From positions 1,170,965-1,212,190 of the forward strand of contig BJOX01000048.1 of assembly GCA_009731375.1 (NCBI GenBank): a stretch of 41,226 bases of DNA. Direction: 5' to 3'. A program made the position numbers and the translations under genes. Of this stretch, positions 1-16,870 are shown piece by piece; position 1 is the stretch's first letter, and every line of letters begins with the position of its first letter. The notes beneath the pieces were generated by a model. It did no database searches. It saw nothing but the letters and a program-made list of their open reading frames with translations, and was not told where the DNA came from. This DNA is from Paulinella micropora. Lineage: Eukaryota > Cercozoa > Imbricatea > Euglyphida.

Positions 1-88
1 GGGAACACTGAATCCGTTCCTGTGAGTCCCTGGTCACTTACTTGGCAGTGTTGATTACTAAATGGATAGTCAAAGCCACATAGTATGT

Positions 89-212
89 AGTGATGGTCAC
101 TTAATAGTTAGCGATGGTCACTTAGAGGCTAGTGATGGTCACTTAGAGGCTAGTGATGGTCACTTAGAGGTTAGTGATGGTCACTTAGACGTTAGTGATG
201 ATCACTTAATGC
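89..212. repeat. Palindrome array A1 (about 21-bp unit)
   Basis: Tandem units of about 18-21 bases, each with the palindrome-like core AGTGATGGTCACT or AGTGATGATCACT followed by a spacer such as TAGAGGTT. The same core recurs at 508-655, 1680-1863 and 2562-3620. The array reads through as a repetitive peptide (DGHLEAS...), which I regard as meaningless. Confidence 0.9.
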
Positions 213-231
213 ATAGTATGTCAAGAGGAAT

Positions 232-381
<150 letters not shown>

Positions 382-507
382 TAGTGTCTTCTCGGAATTC
401 TCACTAGTTTCTGGTGGCTATGCAAGGAGAAGGCATAATGTTGCCTTCTTTTTGCTTAGCCTTGACGCCGCTGCCGTGAACAATGTCATATTAATTCAGA
501 TGCGCGT

Positions 508-655
508 GCGGTCACTTAGAGGTTAGTGATGGTCACTATGAAGCTAGTGATGGTCACTATGAAGTTAGTGATGGTCACTTTGAAGTTAGTGATGGTCACT
601 TTGACGTTAGTGATGGTCACTTAGAGGTAAGTGATGGTCACTTAGAGGTTAATGC
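508..655. repeat. Palindrome array A2
   Basis: About seven units of AGTGATGGTCACT with spacers TAGAGGTT, ATGAAGCT, ATGAAGTT, TTGAAGTT and TTGACGTT. It is followed by the same ATGTCAAGAGGAATAGTAAT segment that follows array A1. Confidence 0.9.
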
Positions 656-742
656 ATAACATGTCAAGAGGAATAGTAATAATAATAGTAATAATATGTT
701 TGGCAGGTTGGTGGTACCTCGGCGTTGGAAGTGGAATCGGAA

Positions 743-1546
743 ATGCCACCTTGGGTTTGTACCAGCTGTGGCAACATGAATAGGTTTTGTGTCACTGTAT
801 GCGTTCATGAGGATTGTGGGAATTCTAATCCTCGGTTTCTTCCGCCCGCTCCTGCCTGGCGGGTGCGACTAACGCAACAGTTGAGGGGACCTTTACCTAT
901 TAGGGACCTTGGTAGTGTAGGTGATGGGATCGGTGGGACCTTGACTAGTCAATCCCTTGCGACATGTTTCGCAGGGATCCCCAGGGATGAAAAAAAAGAC
1001 ATGTGTCTATTGGATATTGGGTGTGCATCGGGAGATGTGCTTCTTTTTGCCTTGAGCGATGATTGGGCTGCAGTCGCTGGCATAGAGACCAGACATTTTG
1101 AGATAGCATTCCTTAGCAGGTATGAAAAATACAGCGTATTGTGGGCCGCACATGATAACTTGATAGGGGTTTGTTTAGATAAGAGCTGTTTCTGCTCAAT
1201 AAGTTCATACAATCCATCTATCAACCGCGTTGTGTGGTCGAAGGAGTTGCCTGTTATTCGATGGGGTGTAGAAGCTCAAGCCGCTCGCGTTGGTTTAATA
1301 CCACGTGCGTTGAACTGGAACAAGAACATAACAGTGTTCTTGTTCTGGAAAGGTTGGAAACCAGCCCATAAGCATAAAGTCCTGTTGAAAATAATCAAGG
1401 ACGAGCGGGTAAAGTATATCATGGTTACTGATAGCTGTAAATCAAACAGCATGTCCCACGACCACAGGGATACTCTTGGAGCTTTGCTCTCGCAAGGGCC
1501 TTTCCTGAAATCATACAGAACTGGTGTTAAAACAGCGGGAAGTTGA
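743..1546 (+). CDS. Zinc-finger / methyltransferase-like protein
   Basis: Intronless ORF of about 267 codons from the ATG at 743; an upstream in-frame TTG at 725 is a less likely start. Near the N-terminus is a small Cys cluster (WVCTSCGNMNRFC, then C, then HEDCGN) resembling a RanBP2-type or zinc-ribbon finger. Residues about 88-100 read LLDIGCASGDVLLF, matching the glycine-rich motif I of class I SAM-dependent methyltransferases, and are followed by a hydrophobic strand and an acidic residue (AGIETRH) in the place of the ribose-binding motif II. The rest is unlike anything I can name. The gene sits alone, flanked on both sides by arrays of the same palindromic satellite, so it could belong to a mobile or satellite-associated unit. 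The methyltransferase fold is inferred from one motif; substrate unknown. Confidence 0.6.
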   Translation: MPPWVCTSCGNMNRFCVTVCVHEDCGNSNPRFLPPAPAWRVRLTQQLRGPLPIRDLGSVGDGIGGTLTSQSLATCFAGIPRDEKKDMCLLDIGCASGDVLLFALSDDWAAVAGIETRHFEIAFLSRYEKYSVLWAAHDNLIGVCLDKSCFCSISSYNPSINRVVWSKELPVIRWGVEAQAARVGLIPRALNWNKNITVFLFWKGWKPAHKHKVLLKIIKDERVKYIMVTDSCKSNSMSHDHRDTLGALLSQGPFLKSYRTGVKTAGS

Positions 1547-1611
1547 CAGGTGTACGCGTTTCTGCTCATGGAACGCATTGCCAAGCAAGGTTGAGGCATA
1601 GTCAGTTATCA

Positions 1612-1672
1612 GGCAATAATAATAATAATAATGATAATAATAATAATACTGATAACAATAAAATTTGTGGCT
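1612..1672. repeat. (AAT)n-like imperfect tract
   Basis: Short imperfect AAT/GAT repeat immediately after the methyltransferase-like ORF, mirroring the AAT tracts that follow arrays A1 and A2. Confidence 0.7.
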
Positions 1673-1679
1673 GAATGCT

Positions 1680-1863
1680 AGTGATGATCACTACAATATT
1701 AGTGTTCATCACTAACGGATAAGTGATGGTTACTAAGCATGTAATGACGAGCAGTTAGTGATGTTCACTTAGAGGTTAGTGATGGTCACTTAGAGGTTAG
1801 TGATGGTCACTTAGAGGATAGTGATGGTCACTTAGAGGGTAGTGATGGTCACTTAGAAGTTAG
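1680..1863. repeat. Palindrome array A3
   Basis: Further AGTGATGGTCACT and AGTGATGATCACT units, ending in the N gap. Spacers are again TAGAGGTT-like in the second half and more divergent in the first half. Confidence 0.9.
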
Positions 1864-2561
1864 NNNNNNNNNNNNNNNNNNNNNNNNNNNNNNNNNNNNN
1901 NNNNNNNNNNNNNNNNNNNNNNNNNNNNNNNNNNNNNNNNNNNNNNNNNNNNNNNNNNNNNNNNNNNNNNNNNNNNNNNNNNNNNNNNNNNNNNNNNNNN
2001 NNNNNNNNNNNNNNNNNNNNNNNNNNNNNNNNNNNNNNNNNNNNNNNNNNNNNNNNNNNNNNNNNNNNNNNNNNNNNNNNNNNNNNNNNNNNNNNNNNNN
2101 NNNNNNNNNNNNNNNNNNNNNNNNNNNNNNNNNNNNNNNNNNNNNNNNNNNNNNNNNNNNNNNNNNNNNNNNNNNNNNNNNNNNNNNNNNNNNNNNNNNN
2201 NNNNNNNNNNNNNNNNNNNNNNNNNNNNNNNNNNNNNNNNNNNNNNNNNNNNNNNNNNNNNNNNNNNNNNNNNNNNNNNNNNNNNNNNNNNNNNNNNNNN
2301 NNNNNNNNNNNNNNNNNNNNNNNNNNNNNNNNNNNNNNNNNNNNNNNNNNNNNNNNNNNNNNNNNNNNNNNNNNNNNNNNNNNNNNNNNNNNNNNNNNNN
2401 NNNNNNNNNNNNNNNNNNNNNNNNNNNNNNNNNNNNNNNNNNNNNNNNNNNNNNNNNNNNNNNNNNNNNNNNNNNNNNNNNNNNNNNNNNNNNNNNNNNN
2501 NNNNNNNNNNNNNNNNNNNNNNNNNNNNNNNNNNNNNNNNNNNNNNNNNNNNNNNNNNNNN
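1864..2561. other. Assembly gap (698 N)
   Basis: Run of N inside the palindrome array; the true array length is unknown. Confidence 1.
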
Positions 2562-3620
2562 ACTACATTTGTAGTGCTCATCACTACATACTGTTAGTGA
2601 TGAGCACTATGCAACAGTTAGTGATGAGCACTACATTTGTATAGTGATCGTCACTAACAGTATGGTAGTAATGAGCACTACACTAGTAGTGATGAGCACT
2701 ACATTTGTAGTGATCATCACTACATACTGTTAGTGATGATCACTATCCAATAGGTAGTGATGAGCACTACATTTGTATAGTGATCATCACTAACACTAGT
2801 AGTGATGAGCACTACGTTTGTAGTGATCATCACTAACAGGATGTAGTGATGAGCACTACGGTGGTGTAGTGACCATCACTACCTTTTGTTAGTGATGGGC
2901 ACTACGAAAATGTAGTGATCATCACTACAAACTTTTTTGTTTGAACTAATTTTTTAAGTGATCAGCACTATCTTTTGTAGTGATCGGCACTACGTTTCGT
3001 CGATTTATTAAAATTTTTACCGTTAAGTGACGAGCACTCAATTCATAAGTGATGGGCACTACTTTTGTAGTGACGATCACTAGAGACACCGGCGAAGATA
3101 CATTCAAAAACTGTTGCTAGTGATGGTCACTACTTTTTTAGTGATCATCACTAGCTTTTTACTGATGCATAATTCAAAAATTGTAGTGATCATCACTACT
3201 TATTTTTAGTGACCATCACTATTTTTTTTTATTTTTTCAAAAATCGAGTTCTAGCAGTGCTTGCTAGTGACGGTCACTAAATATGTAGTGATGGGCACTA
3301 ACTTTTTAGTGATCATCACTTAATAAGTGATCATCACTAAAATCACTACGTTTTGCACAGCAGTCGACCGTTACATCCGGAAACACTTCCATTTTGAGGT
3401 AGTGATCATCACTACGTCGTTTAGTGATGAGGGAGAATCTAGGGGATGCCGTAGTGATATCACTACATTTGTTGAATTAAGGACAATGGAGGCGTAGTGA
3501 TGATCACTACCTCAAAATTTTCCTTATTGTAGTGATGATCACTACGTTTTTTTAGTGATGTATCACTAACTTTTTGTAGTGATGATCACTTCAAAAGTTA
3601 GTGATGGTATTCCGTACTTG
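2562..3620. repeat. Dense palindrome array A4
   Basis: More than 1 kb in which a 12-13-base hyphenated palindrome occurs every 15-30 bases, several dozen times. Variants include AGTGATGAGCACT, AGTGATCATCACT, AGTGATGATCACT, AGTGATCGGCACT, AGTGACGGTCACT, AGTGATGGGCACT and AGTGATATCACT. Outer AGTG and CACT are nearly invariant and the middle bases vary, while spacers are essentially unrelated AT-rich sequence. That is unlike a normal tandem satellite, where spacer and core are conserved together. Confidence 0.9.
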
Positions 3621-3631
3621 TAGTGCTCGCG

Positions 3632-3690
<59 letters not shown>

Positions 3691-3722
3691 ACACACACAC
3701 ACAAACACACACACACACTCGT

Positions 3723-3771
<49 letters not shown>

Positions 3772-3779
3772 TCTTTCTT

Positions 3780-3854
<75 letters not shown>

Positions 3855-3915
3855 GTCTCTCTCTCTCTCCCATCTCCTCTCTCTCTCTCATATCCTCTCT
3901 CTCTCTCTCTCTCTC

Positions 3916-4004
<89 letters not shown>

Positions 4005-4010
4005 CTCTCT
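3621..4010. repeat. (CT)n with (CA)n and (CTAT)n interruptions
   Basis: Long pyrimidine microsatellite. The reading frames through it are low-complexity (LS, RE) and not genes. Confidence 0.97.
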
Positions 4011-4324
4011 NNNNNNNNNNNNNNNNNNNNNNNNNNNNNNNNNNNNNNNNNNNNNNNNNNNNNNNNNNNNNNNNNNNNNNNNNNNNNNNNNNNNNNNNNN
4101 NNNNNNNNNNNNNNNNNNNNNNNNNNNNNNNNNNNNNNNNNNNNNNNNNNNNNNNNNNNNNNNNNNNNNNNNNNNNNNNNNNNNNNNNNNNNNNNNNNNN
4201 NNNNNNNNNNNNNNNNNNNNNNNNNNNNNNNNNNNNNNNNNNNNNNNNNNNNNNNNNNNNNNNNNNNNNNNNNNNNNNNNNNNNNNNNNNNNNNNNNNNN
4301 NNNNNNNNNNNNNNNNNNNNNNNN
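4011..4324. other. Assembly gap (314 N)
   Basis: N run within the CT microsatellite. Confidence 1.
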
Positions 4325-4785
<461 letters not shown>

Positions 4786-5525
4786 NNNNNNNNNNNNNNN
4801 NNNNNNNNNNNNNNNNNNNNNNNNNNNNNNNNNNNNNNNNNNNNNNNNNNNNNNNNNNNNNNNNNNNNNNNNNNNNNNNNNNNNNNNNNNNNNNNNNNNN
4901 NNNNNNNNNNNNNNNNNNNNNNNNNNNNNNNNNNNNNNNNNNNNNNNNNNNNNNNNNNNNNNNNNNNNNNNNNNNNNNNNNNNNNNNNNNNNNNNNNNNN
5001 NNNNNNNNNNNNNNNNNNNNNNNNNNNNNNNNNNNNNNNNNNNNNNNNNNNNNNNNNNNNNNNNNNNNNNNNNNNNNNNNNNNNNNNNNNNNNNNNNNNN
5101 NNNNNNNNNNNNNNNNNNNNNNNNNNNNNNNNNNNNNNNNNNNNNNNNNNNNNNNNNNNNNNNNNNNNNNNNNNNNNNNNNNNNNNNNNNNNNNNNNNNN
5201 NNNNNNNNNNNNNNNNNNNNNNNNNNNNNNNNNNNNNNNNNNNNNNNNNNNNNNNNNNNNNNNNNNNNNNNNNNNNNNNNNNNNNNNNNNNNNNNNNNNN
5301 NNNNNNNNNNNNNNNNNNNNNNNNNNNNNNNNNNNNNNNNNNNNNNNNNNNNNNNNNNNNNNNNNNNNNNNNNNNNNNNNNNNNNNNNNNNNNNNNNNNN
5401 NNNNNNNNNNNNNNNNNNNNNNNNNNNNNNNNNNNNNNNNNNNNNNNNNNNNNNNNNNNNNNNNNNNNNNNNNNNNNNNNNNNNNNNNNNNNNNNNNNNN
5501 NNNNNNNNNNNNNNNNNNNNNNNNN
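4786..5525. other. Assembly gap (740 N)
   Basis: N run following the CT microsatellite. Confidence 1.
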
Positions 5526-7440
5526 AGCGATATACGCATCCCATTCAAATAGAATCGGGTCCGCGACTGAAGCGGCTTGTTTGGGAATGAGAATCTACGC
5601 AATAAGAAGGCAAGGACTGTGGTCAGACAAAAGTTCGTGCGTGTACAAATACCTGCGTGACATAAGCTTGGAAAGCAAGCTAACAATCACACGCCGCGGT
5701 CTTACAGACCGGCAACGTACTTCAACTAAATCGACCCTCTCTTACGCGAAAGCAGGTTTTTTATGACTATCACGTGTCAGTTAATGATGGCGCACAGTAT
5801 TGTCTGCATTGGAAGAGCATAAACATTTTTTTTAGTAAATATTGATTTGGAAACACACTAGATTGACATACAGCTTGCGGATTTAAATCGTGTTGGGACG
5901 ATATGATGTAAAACTGTAACCCTGCCTATAGATACTATTGTATAAGCACTACCACTTGCTACTGTAACTGATAGAGTAGTATTGTGTGCCAAGTGTCAAC
6001 CATTGCAAAAGAAAGTCATATACAGTCCCCTACTTTTTAGTTAAATACGTTTTACAAACATAACAGAGACAGGCACATGGGTCGATCATAGAAAAACGGG
6101 TGCTGCGTCGGTTCGACACTATCAGTATGTCCTTACATCCATATCATAAGAGAATCAACACCAAAAACGTAGGTGCTGACAGCATTTTGAAAAAACATGC
6201 AATTGTTTGCAAGAAAACGCTAAACATTACAACATAAAACGACAACTACATACTATTAATTATTATTCTTACTACAACAACTTACGATGGTAAGGACACT
6301 ATGATACATGTAATCGACTTCCAGCGACTTGACATCGGAGTTATTATCAATCACACGACAACGGCACACAAATCTGTGCATGTTGACATCAAGAAGGATA
6401 CAAACCCAACCAGAAGAAGGAAATTAGAGAGCTACACTCACGTAGACATGCACTGGCAAACAGACACAAAAGGAAAAAGAGACGAAACACATAATATAGG
6501 CTCATAGCAGACAGCGATACGACAGAGACGGAGACACACAATTGTTGTGGAGGCGGAGGTCGGTATGGATCTGGTGGCTCTGCGAAAGAGGACAGCCCCC
6601 CCCTCCGCTATGCGGACCTACAGCACACATGCAGTGACTGTGGTAACAAGGTCGCACTGGAAAGAACAGCGATACTGCTGGTGAAGCAGTCGTTCGACCA
6701 CATAAACACTCCCATAAAGGAAAGTTATGCAAGATGCACCAAAAATCTTAAGTCAGCAGACCGCCGTTACGTTTGCAAAACCGCCGTTACGTTGAGATCG
6801 CCTATATGCTGTAAAGCACTTCCTTTTTGCCAAATGATTGTGGTATGATTCGGGAAAAATAAGGCAATCAGACTGGGAAGGTCGGAAAAATTTGGCATTT
6901 GCAGTCAGAGGTCTTTACTAGACCTAGGAGAGAGGGGAGAAGCCCATGTTGTGTGTGCTGTGAAATGAGGTTTTTGCCAGCTTGCGCAGCAAAAGCGTCA
7001 TTTCACAAGTATCAGTGGGTGGGCCGTAAGGGAGACTGAAAAGTGAACGCTGCAGTGTTAATTACGGTAATAAATTAAGCGGGAACTATTGTTCCCGCTC
7101 CAAAATTTTAAACATTACAAAGACAACCTTCACCCTCAGTACTACCCTCAGATTTGATTTTTCGCTCTAGCACAAAAGTGCTTAGAGCAAATTTTACGGT
7201 TGTGTTTTTTGAATAATTCCACCCACCCACCCATCTTTTATATGTCTTTTCGCTTGGGTGGTGGTGGTGAGAAAAGGGTGGAAAGCAAAACACACACACA
7301 CATTACACCACACACATATACATCATTATAGCATAATCACGCCTCATGCCTACCAACTTCTTCAAGCATATTCATGCACATCATCATACATATAAAGTTC
7401 TATATAACGACATGCACCACCTAGGTCTTTGTTTTTAAAA
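5526..7440. other. Gene-poor unique sequence
   Basis: About 1.9 kb of non-repetitive sequence between the CT microsatellite and the cysteine-rich exons. Short ORFs exist (for example 6301-6507) but show no domain, composition or context supporting a gene. The stretch 6917-7003 is the first copy of a direct repeat (see the separate entry). I see no tRNA or rRNA here. Confidence 0.6.
6917..7003 (+). repeat. 85-base direct repeat, copy 1
   Basis: Starts at AGACCTAGGAGAGAGGGGAG and runs through GCGCAGCAAAAGCG. It matches 7446-7523 with only a few substitutions. Copy 2 ends where the first cysteine-rich exon begins, so copy 1 may be a relic of a duplicated intron/exon boundary. Confidence 0.8.
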
Positions 7441-7445
7441 ACAGA

Positions 7446-7523
7446 AGACCTAGGAGAGAGGGGAGAAGCTCATGTTGTGTGTGCTGTGAAATGAGGTTTT
7501 TGCAAGCTTGCGCAGCAAAAGCG
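7446..7523 (+). repeat. 85-base direct repeat, copy 2
   Basis: Second copy of the repeat at 6917-7003. Its end (TTGCGCAG) could act as the 3' splice site of the exon that follows. Confidence 0.75.
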
Positions 7524-8051
7524 GTATTGTACGTATTTGACGATCACACCCACAAGAACCAGTGCATCTACAATCATGTGGTTTGCGACGACGGCAAGAC
7601 CAAACGAAAGTTTTGTATTTATGTATGTTTGTATGTATCTATGTATCTATCCAATCTAATAGTACTTCTAATGTAATGTAATGTAATGTAATGTAACGTA
7701 ATGTAATGTAATGTAATGTAATGTAGTGTAATGTAATGTAATGTAATGTAATGTAATGCAATTTTGTAATGTAATGCAATTTTGTAATGTAATGCAATAT
7801 AATGTAATGTCATGTAATGTAATGTCATGTGATGTAATGTAATGTAATGTAATGTAATGTAATGTAATGTGTAAACTAATGTAATGTAATCTAATGTAAT
7901 GTATGTGTTACCCCTCTGTCCAGTTGTGACCCGCTAAAAGTCTGTGTCTTGTATGTGTTACCCCTCTGTCCAGTTGTGACCCGCCAAAAGGCTGTGTCTT
8001 TTTCGACACAAGCTCGCGATGCGAACATCACAACAAGTGCATCATCGACGG
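7521..8051 (+). CDS. Cysteine-rich extracellular-type protein, two exons (partial)
   Basis: Two coding segments on the plus strand. The first, about 7521-7609, contains HKNQCIYNHVVCDDGK; its exact borders are uncertain. The second, 7974-8051, follows a good 3' splice site (CCCCTCTGTCCAG) and ends at GACGG|GTCTCTCT. It reads CDPPKGCVFFDTSSRCEHHN followed by KCIIDG. The pattern of paired Cys with C-D-D-G and C-D-P-x-x-G-C resembles the Dicty_CTDC-type extracellular repeat (PF00526 in my memory), found in secreted or surface proteins of amoebae and some other protists. The intron between them is mostly (TAATG)n. Upstream and downstream exons were not found, and an N gap lies 500 bases downstream. 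Family call by motif only; it could equally be another Cys-rich surface repeat. Confidence 0.5.
7670..7900. repeat. (TAATG)n pentanucleotide repeat
   Basis: About 230 bases of AATGT units forming most of the intron between the two cysteine-rich exons. Confidence 0.95.
7899..8003 (+). repeat. Tandem duplication of an intron end plus exon start
   Basis: The segment TATGTGTTACCCCTCTGTCCAG followed by TTGTGACCCGC.AAAAG.CTGTGTCTT occurs twice head to tail. The second copy leads into the full exon at 7974. The first is a truncated exon copy ending at a GTATGTG donor-like sequence. Confidence 0.8.
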
Positions 8052-8567
<516 letters not shown>

Positions 8568-8912
8568 NNNNNNNNNNNNNNNNNNNNNNNNNNNNNNNNN
8601 NNNNNNNNNNNNNNNNNNNNNNNNNNNNNNNNNNNNNNNNNNNNNNNNNNNNNNNNNNNNNNNNNNNNNNNNNNNNNNNNNNNNNNNNNNNNNNNNNNNN
8701 NNNNNNNNNNNNNNNNNNNNNNNNNNNNNNNNNNNNNNNNNNNNNNNNNNNNNNNNNNNNNNNNNNNNNNNNNNNNNNNNNNNNNNNNNNNNNNNNNNNN
8801 NNNNNNNNNNNNNNNNNNNNNNNNNNNNNNNNNNNNNNNNNNNNNNNNNNNNNNNNNNNNNNNNNNNNNNNNNNNNNNNNNNNNNNNNNNNNNNNNNNNN
8901 NNNNNNNNNNNN
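8568..8912. other. Assembly gap (345 N)
   Basis: N run followed by CT microsatellite. N-terminal exons of the transporter gene may be lost here. Confidence 1.
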
Positions 8913-8983
<71 letters not shown>

Positions 8984-9019
8984 TCTCTCTCTCTCTCTCT
9001 ATCTCTCGCTCTCTATCTA

Positions 9020-9095
<76 letters not shown>

Positions 9096-9105
9096 ACACA
9101 CACAC

Positions 9106-9139
<34 letters not shown>

Positions 9140-9267
9140 CTCCCTCTCTCTCAATCTCTCCTCCTCCTCCCTCCTCCTCCTCCTCTCATTTGTATGTATA
9201 TATCCCTATGTATGCCTACACATATACATATACATATACATATACATACACATAGACATATACATAC

Positions 9268-9326
<59 letters not shown>

Positions 9327-9400
9327 CACATATACATACACATATACATATATACACATACATATACATATGCATGTACATTTGCATATTGCATTTTTCA
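8913..9400. repeat. (CT)n then (TATACA)n intronic microsatellites
   Basis: CT/CTTT repeat to about 9190, then CATATA repeat to a clean 3' splice site (TTTTTCAG, ending 9401). Confidence 0.95.
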
Positions 9401-9401
9401 G

Positions 9402-9763
9402 GGTGACCACTACCACGGCTATCTTGGTGATTGGAATGTACATATACATATACATATACATATACGTATACATATACGTATACGTATACATATACATATA
9501 CATAGGGTGACCACTGCCACGGCTATCTCGTTGACTGGAATGTACATATACATGTACATATACGTATACATACACATATACATATACATATACAGAAACA
9601 TATACATATACATATATACATAGGGTGACCACTTCCACGGCTATCTTGGTGACTGGAATGTACATATACATATACATATACATATATGTATACATACACA
9701 TATGCATATACATATACATATACATAGGGTGACCACTGCCACGGCTATCTTGGTGACTGGAAT
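9402..9763 (+). repeat. Four 36-nt exon copies separated by (CATATA)n
   Basis: Copies at 9402-9437, 9506-9541, 9624-9659 and 9728-9763. Each is preceded by AG and followed by GT(ACATAT), each is 36 nt (12 codons), and each is open in the frame of the full exon at 9838. They encode near-identical 12-residue pieces (VTTATAILVTGM-like), differing by one to two residues. The separating blocks are CATATA repeats of about 65-82 bases. If spliced they would add copies of the start of a transmembrane helix without shifting frame. Whether they are used is unknown. Confidence 0.85.
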
Positions 9764-9789
9764 GTACATATACGTATACATACACATAC

Positions 9790-9836
<47 letters not shown>

Positions 9837-9837
9837 G

Positions 9838-15310
<5,473 letters not shown>

Positions 15311-15447
15311 AGACAGTCCAAGGAACGTTCACGCCGTCCAAGCTACTGGCTACTGACGCACTCCAAGGAACGTTCACGCCGTTCCCCAACTAGAGACCTT
15401 AGCTTACTGGTGACTCAATGCAAGGAACGATCACGATGTTTTGGAGC

Positions 15448-15450
<3 letters not shown>
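15311..15450 (+). repeat. 3' flank with three AAGGAACGTTCAC repeats
   Basis: Downstream of the transporter stop, CCAAGGAACGTTCACGCCGT occurs at about 15318 and 15363, and a variant CAAGGAACGATCACGATGT at 15421. CCAACTAGAGAC also recurs, so the 3' end of the gene has been locally duplicated. Confidence 0.75.
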
Positions 15451-15499
<49 letters not shown>

Positions 15500-15551
15500 N
15501 NNNNNNNNNNNNNNNNNNNNNNNNNNNNNNNNNNNNNNNNNNNNNNNNNNN
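15451..15551. other. Poly-C tract and 52-N gap
   Basis: 49 C followed by N 15500-15551. Similar poly-C next to gaps occurs at 39328-39387 and 39899. Confidence 0.97.
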
Positions 15552-16187
15552 CCACCACCACCACCACCCCAGCCACTGCCATCTTCCTGCTTGGCTCATT
15601 TGAAGGCGCTCGCATCAGCATCAAGGGCTTTCTAACGAGCCATAGCACGGGTGTGGCACACGCAAAAGACTGGCTATAGACATAGCAACTGAAGTCGTTG
15701 GTTGTGCTGACTAACTAACCACTTCTCTAACGGCTGGAAACAAGAAGAAAAAGATCCTATCCTATCCCTTCCTCCACTTGCCTGAATCTATCCCAACTTT
15801 CCTTTTCCTCTCTTTTCCTTCACTTGCTTGCTTTCCTTGGATGTGGTTGGGTTTGCGATGTTACCTTCACTGCCATGGCTAGTTTTGCTTTCAGTATCAT
15901 CTGTGTGTTGTCTAATCTTGCGTTTCAGTATCTTATGGGTCACCTTTCAACTTATTATCATTGACCAAAATGTTGAGTATTTTTGGTGTTTATGATAGGT
16001 ATTGTCTTACTTCCTTGCTAGTCTTTCATTTTCTATATTGCTTTCGACACCGTGGAACATGCATTTTTTGTTACAGTCATATCACTGATGTCATTCAAAA
16101 AAAAAGGGCGAAATCATCTAACTCTGATCTCAGTCAACGATGGTGGTACGACACTGCTTTTTATACCATCGTTTGAAAGCTTAGGCG
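15552..16187. other. Unique sequence without a recognised gene
   Basis: About 640 bases; short ORFs only (for example 15961-16176). No domain, repeat or RNA gene recognised. Confidence 0.5.
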
Positions 16188-16308
16188 CGTTCTGCACCGC
16201 CCAGAATTCCGGGTTTCTGGGGCCACCTTCTGGGTTTGCTTCCTGGAAAACCTGGCCTGCGGTGCCACTTTCACACCCAGAACCCGGAAATCTGGGTGGT
16301 GTAGAACG
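16188..16308. mobile_element. Foldback / MITE-like element, about 121 bp
   Basis: CGTTCTGCACCGCCCAGAAT and following bases at the left end are the near-complement of the right end (CCCAGAACCCGGAAATCTGG then GTGGTGTAGAACG), giving arms of about 34 bases with few mismatches and a GC-rich partly palindromic centre. No coding capacity. Such a structure suits a small non-autonomous TIR element; I could not identify a target-site duplication. Confidence 0.65.
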
Positions 16309-16423
16309 GATCTCAGGGAAAGAGCTTGTGAATGTTGTGCTCAGACTTTGTCATTCGTCCTTACGATCAAGAAATGATTGAGAAAAAATGAGTGTGCAAA
16401 CTTGGGCAATCTTGCAACTGGAG

Positions 16424-16870
<447 letters not shown>

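Noticed and set aside
9402-9437. Alternative reading [12 protein letters not shown] of the 36-nt units
   Set aside because: The frame giving VTTATAILVTGM continues into the conserved transporter exon at 9838; the other does not.
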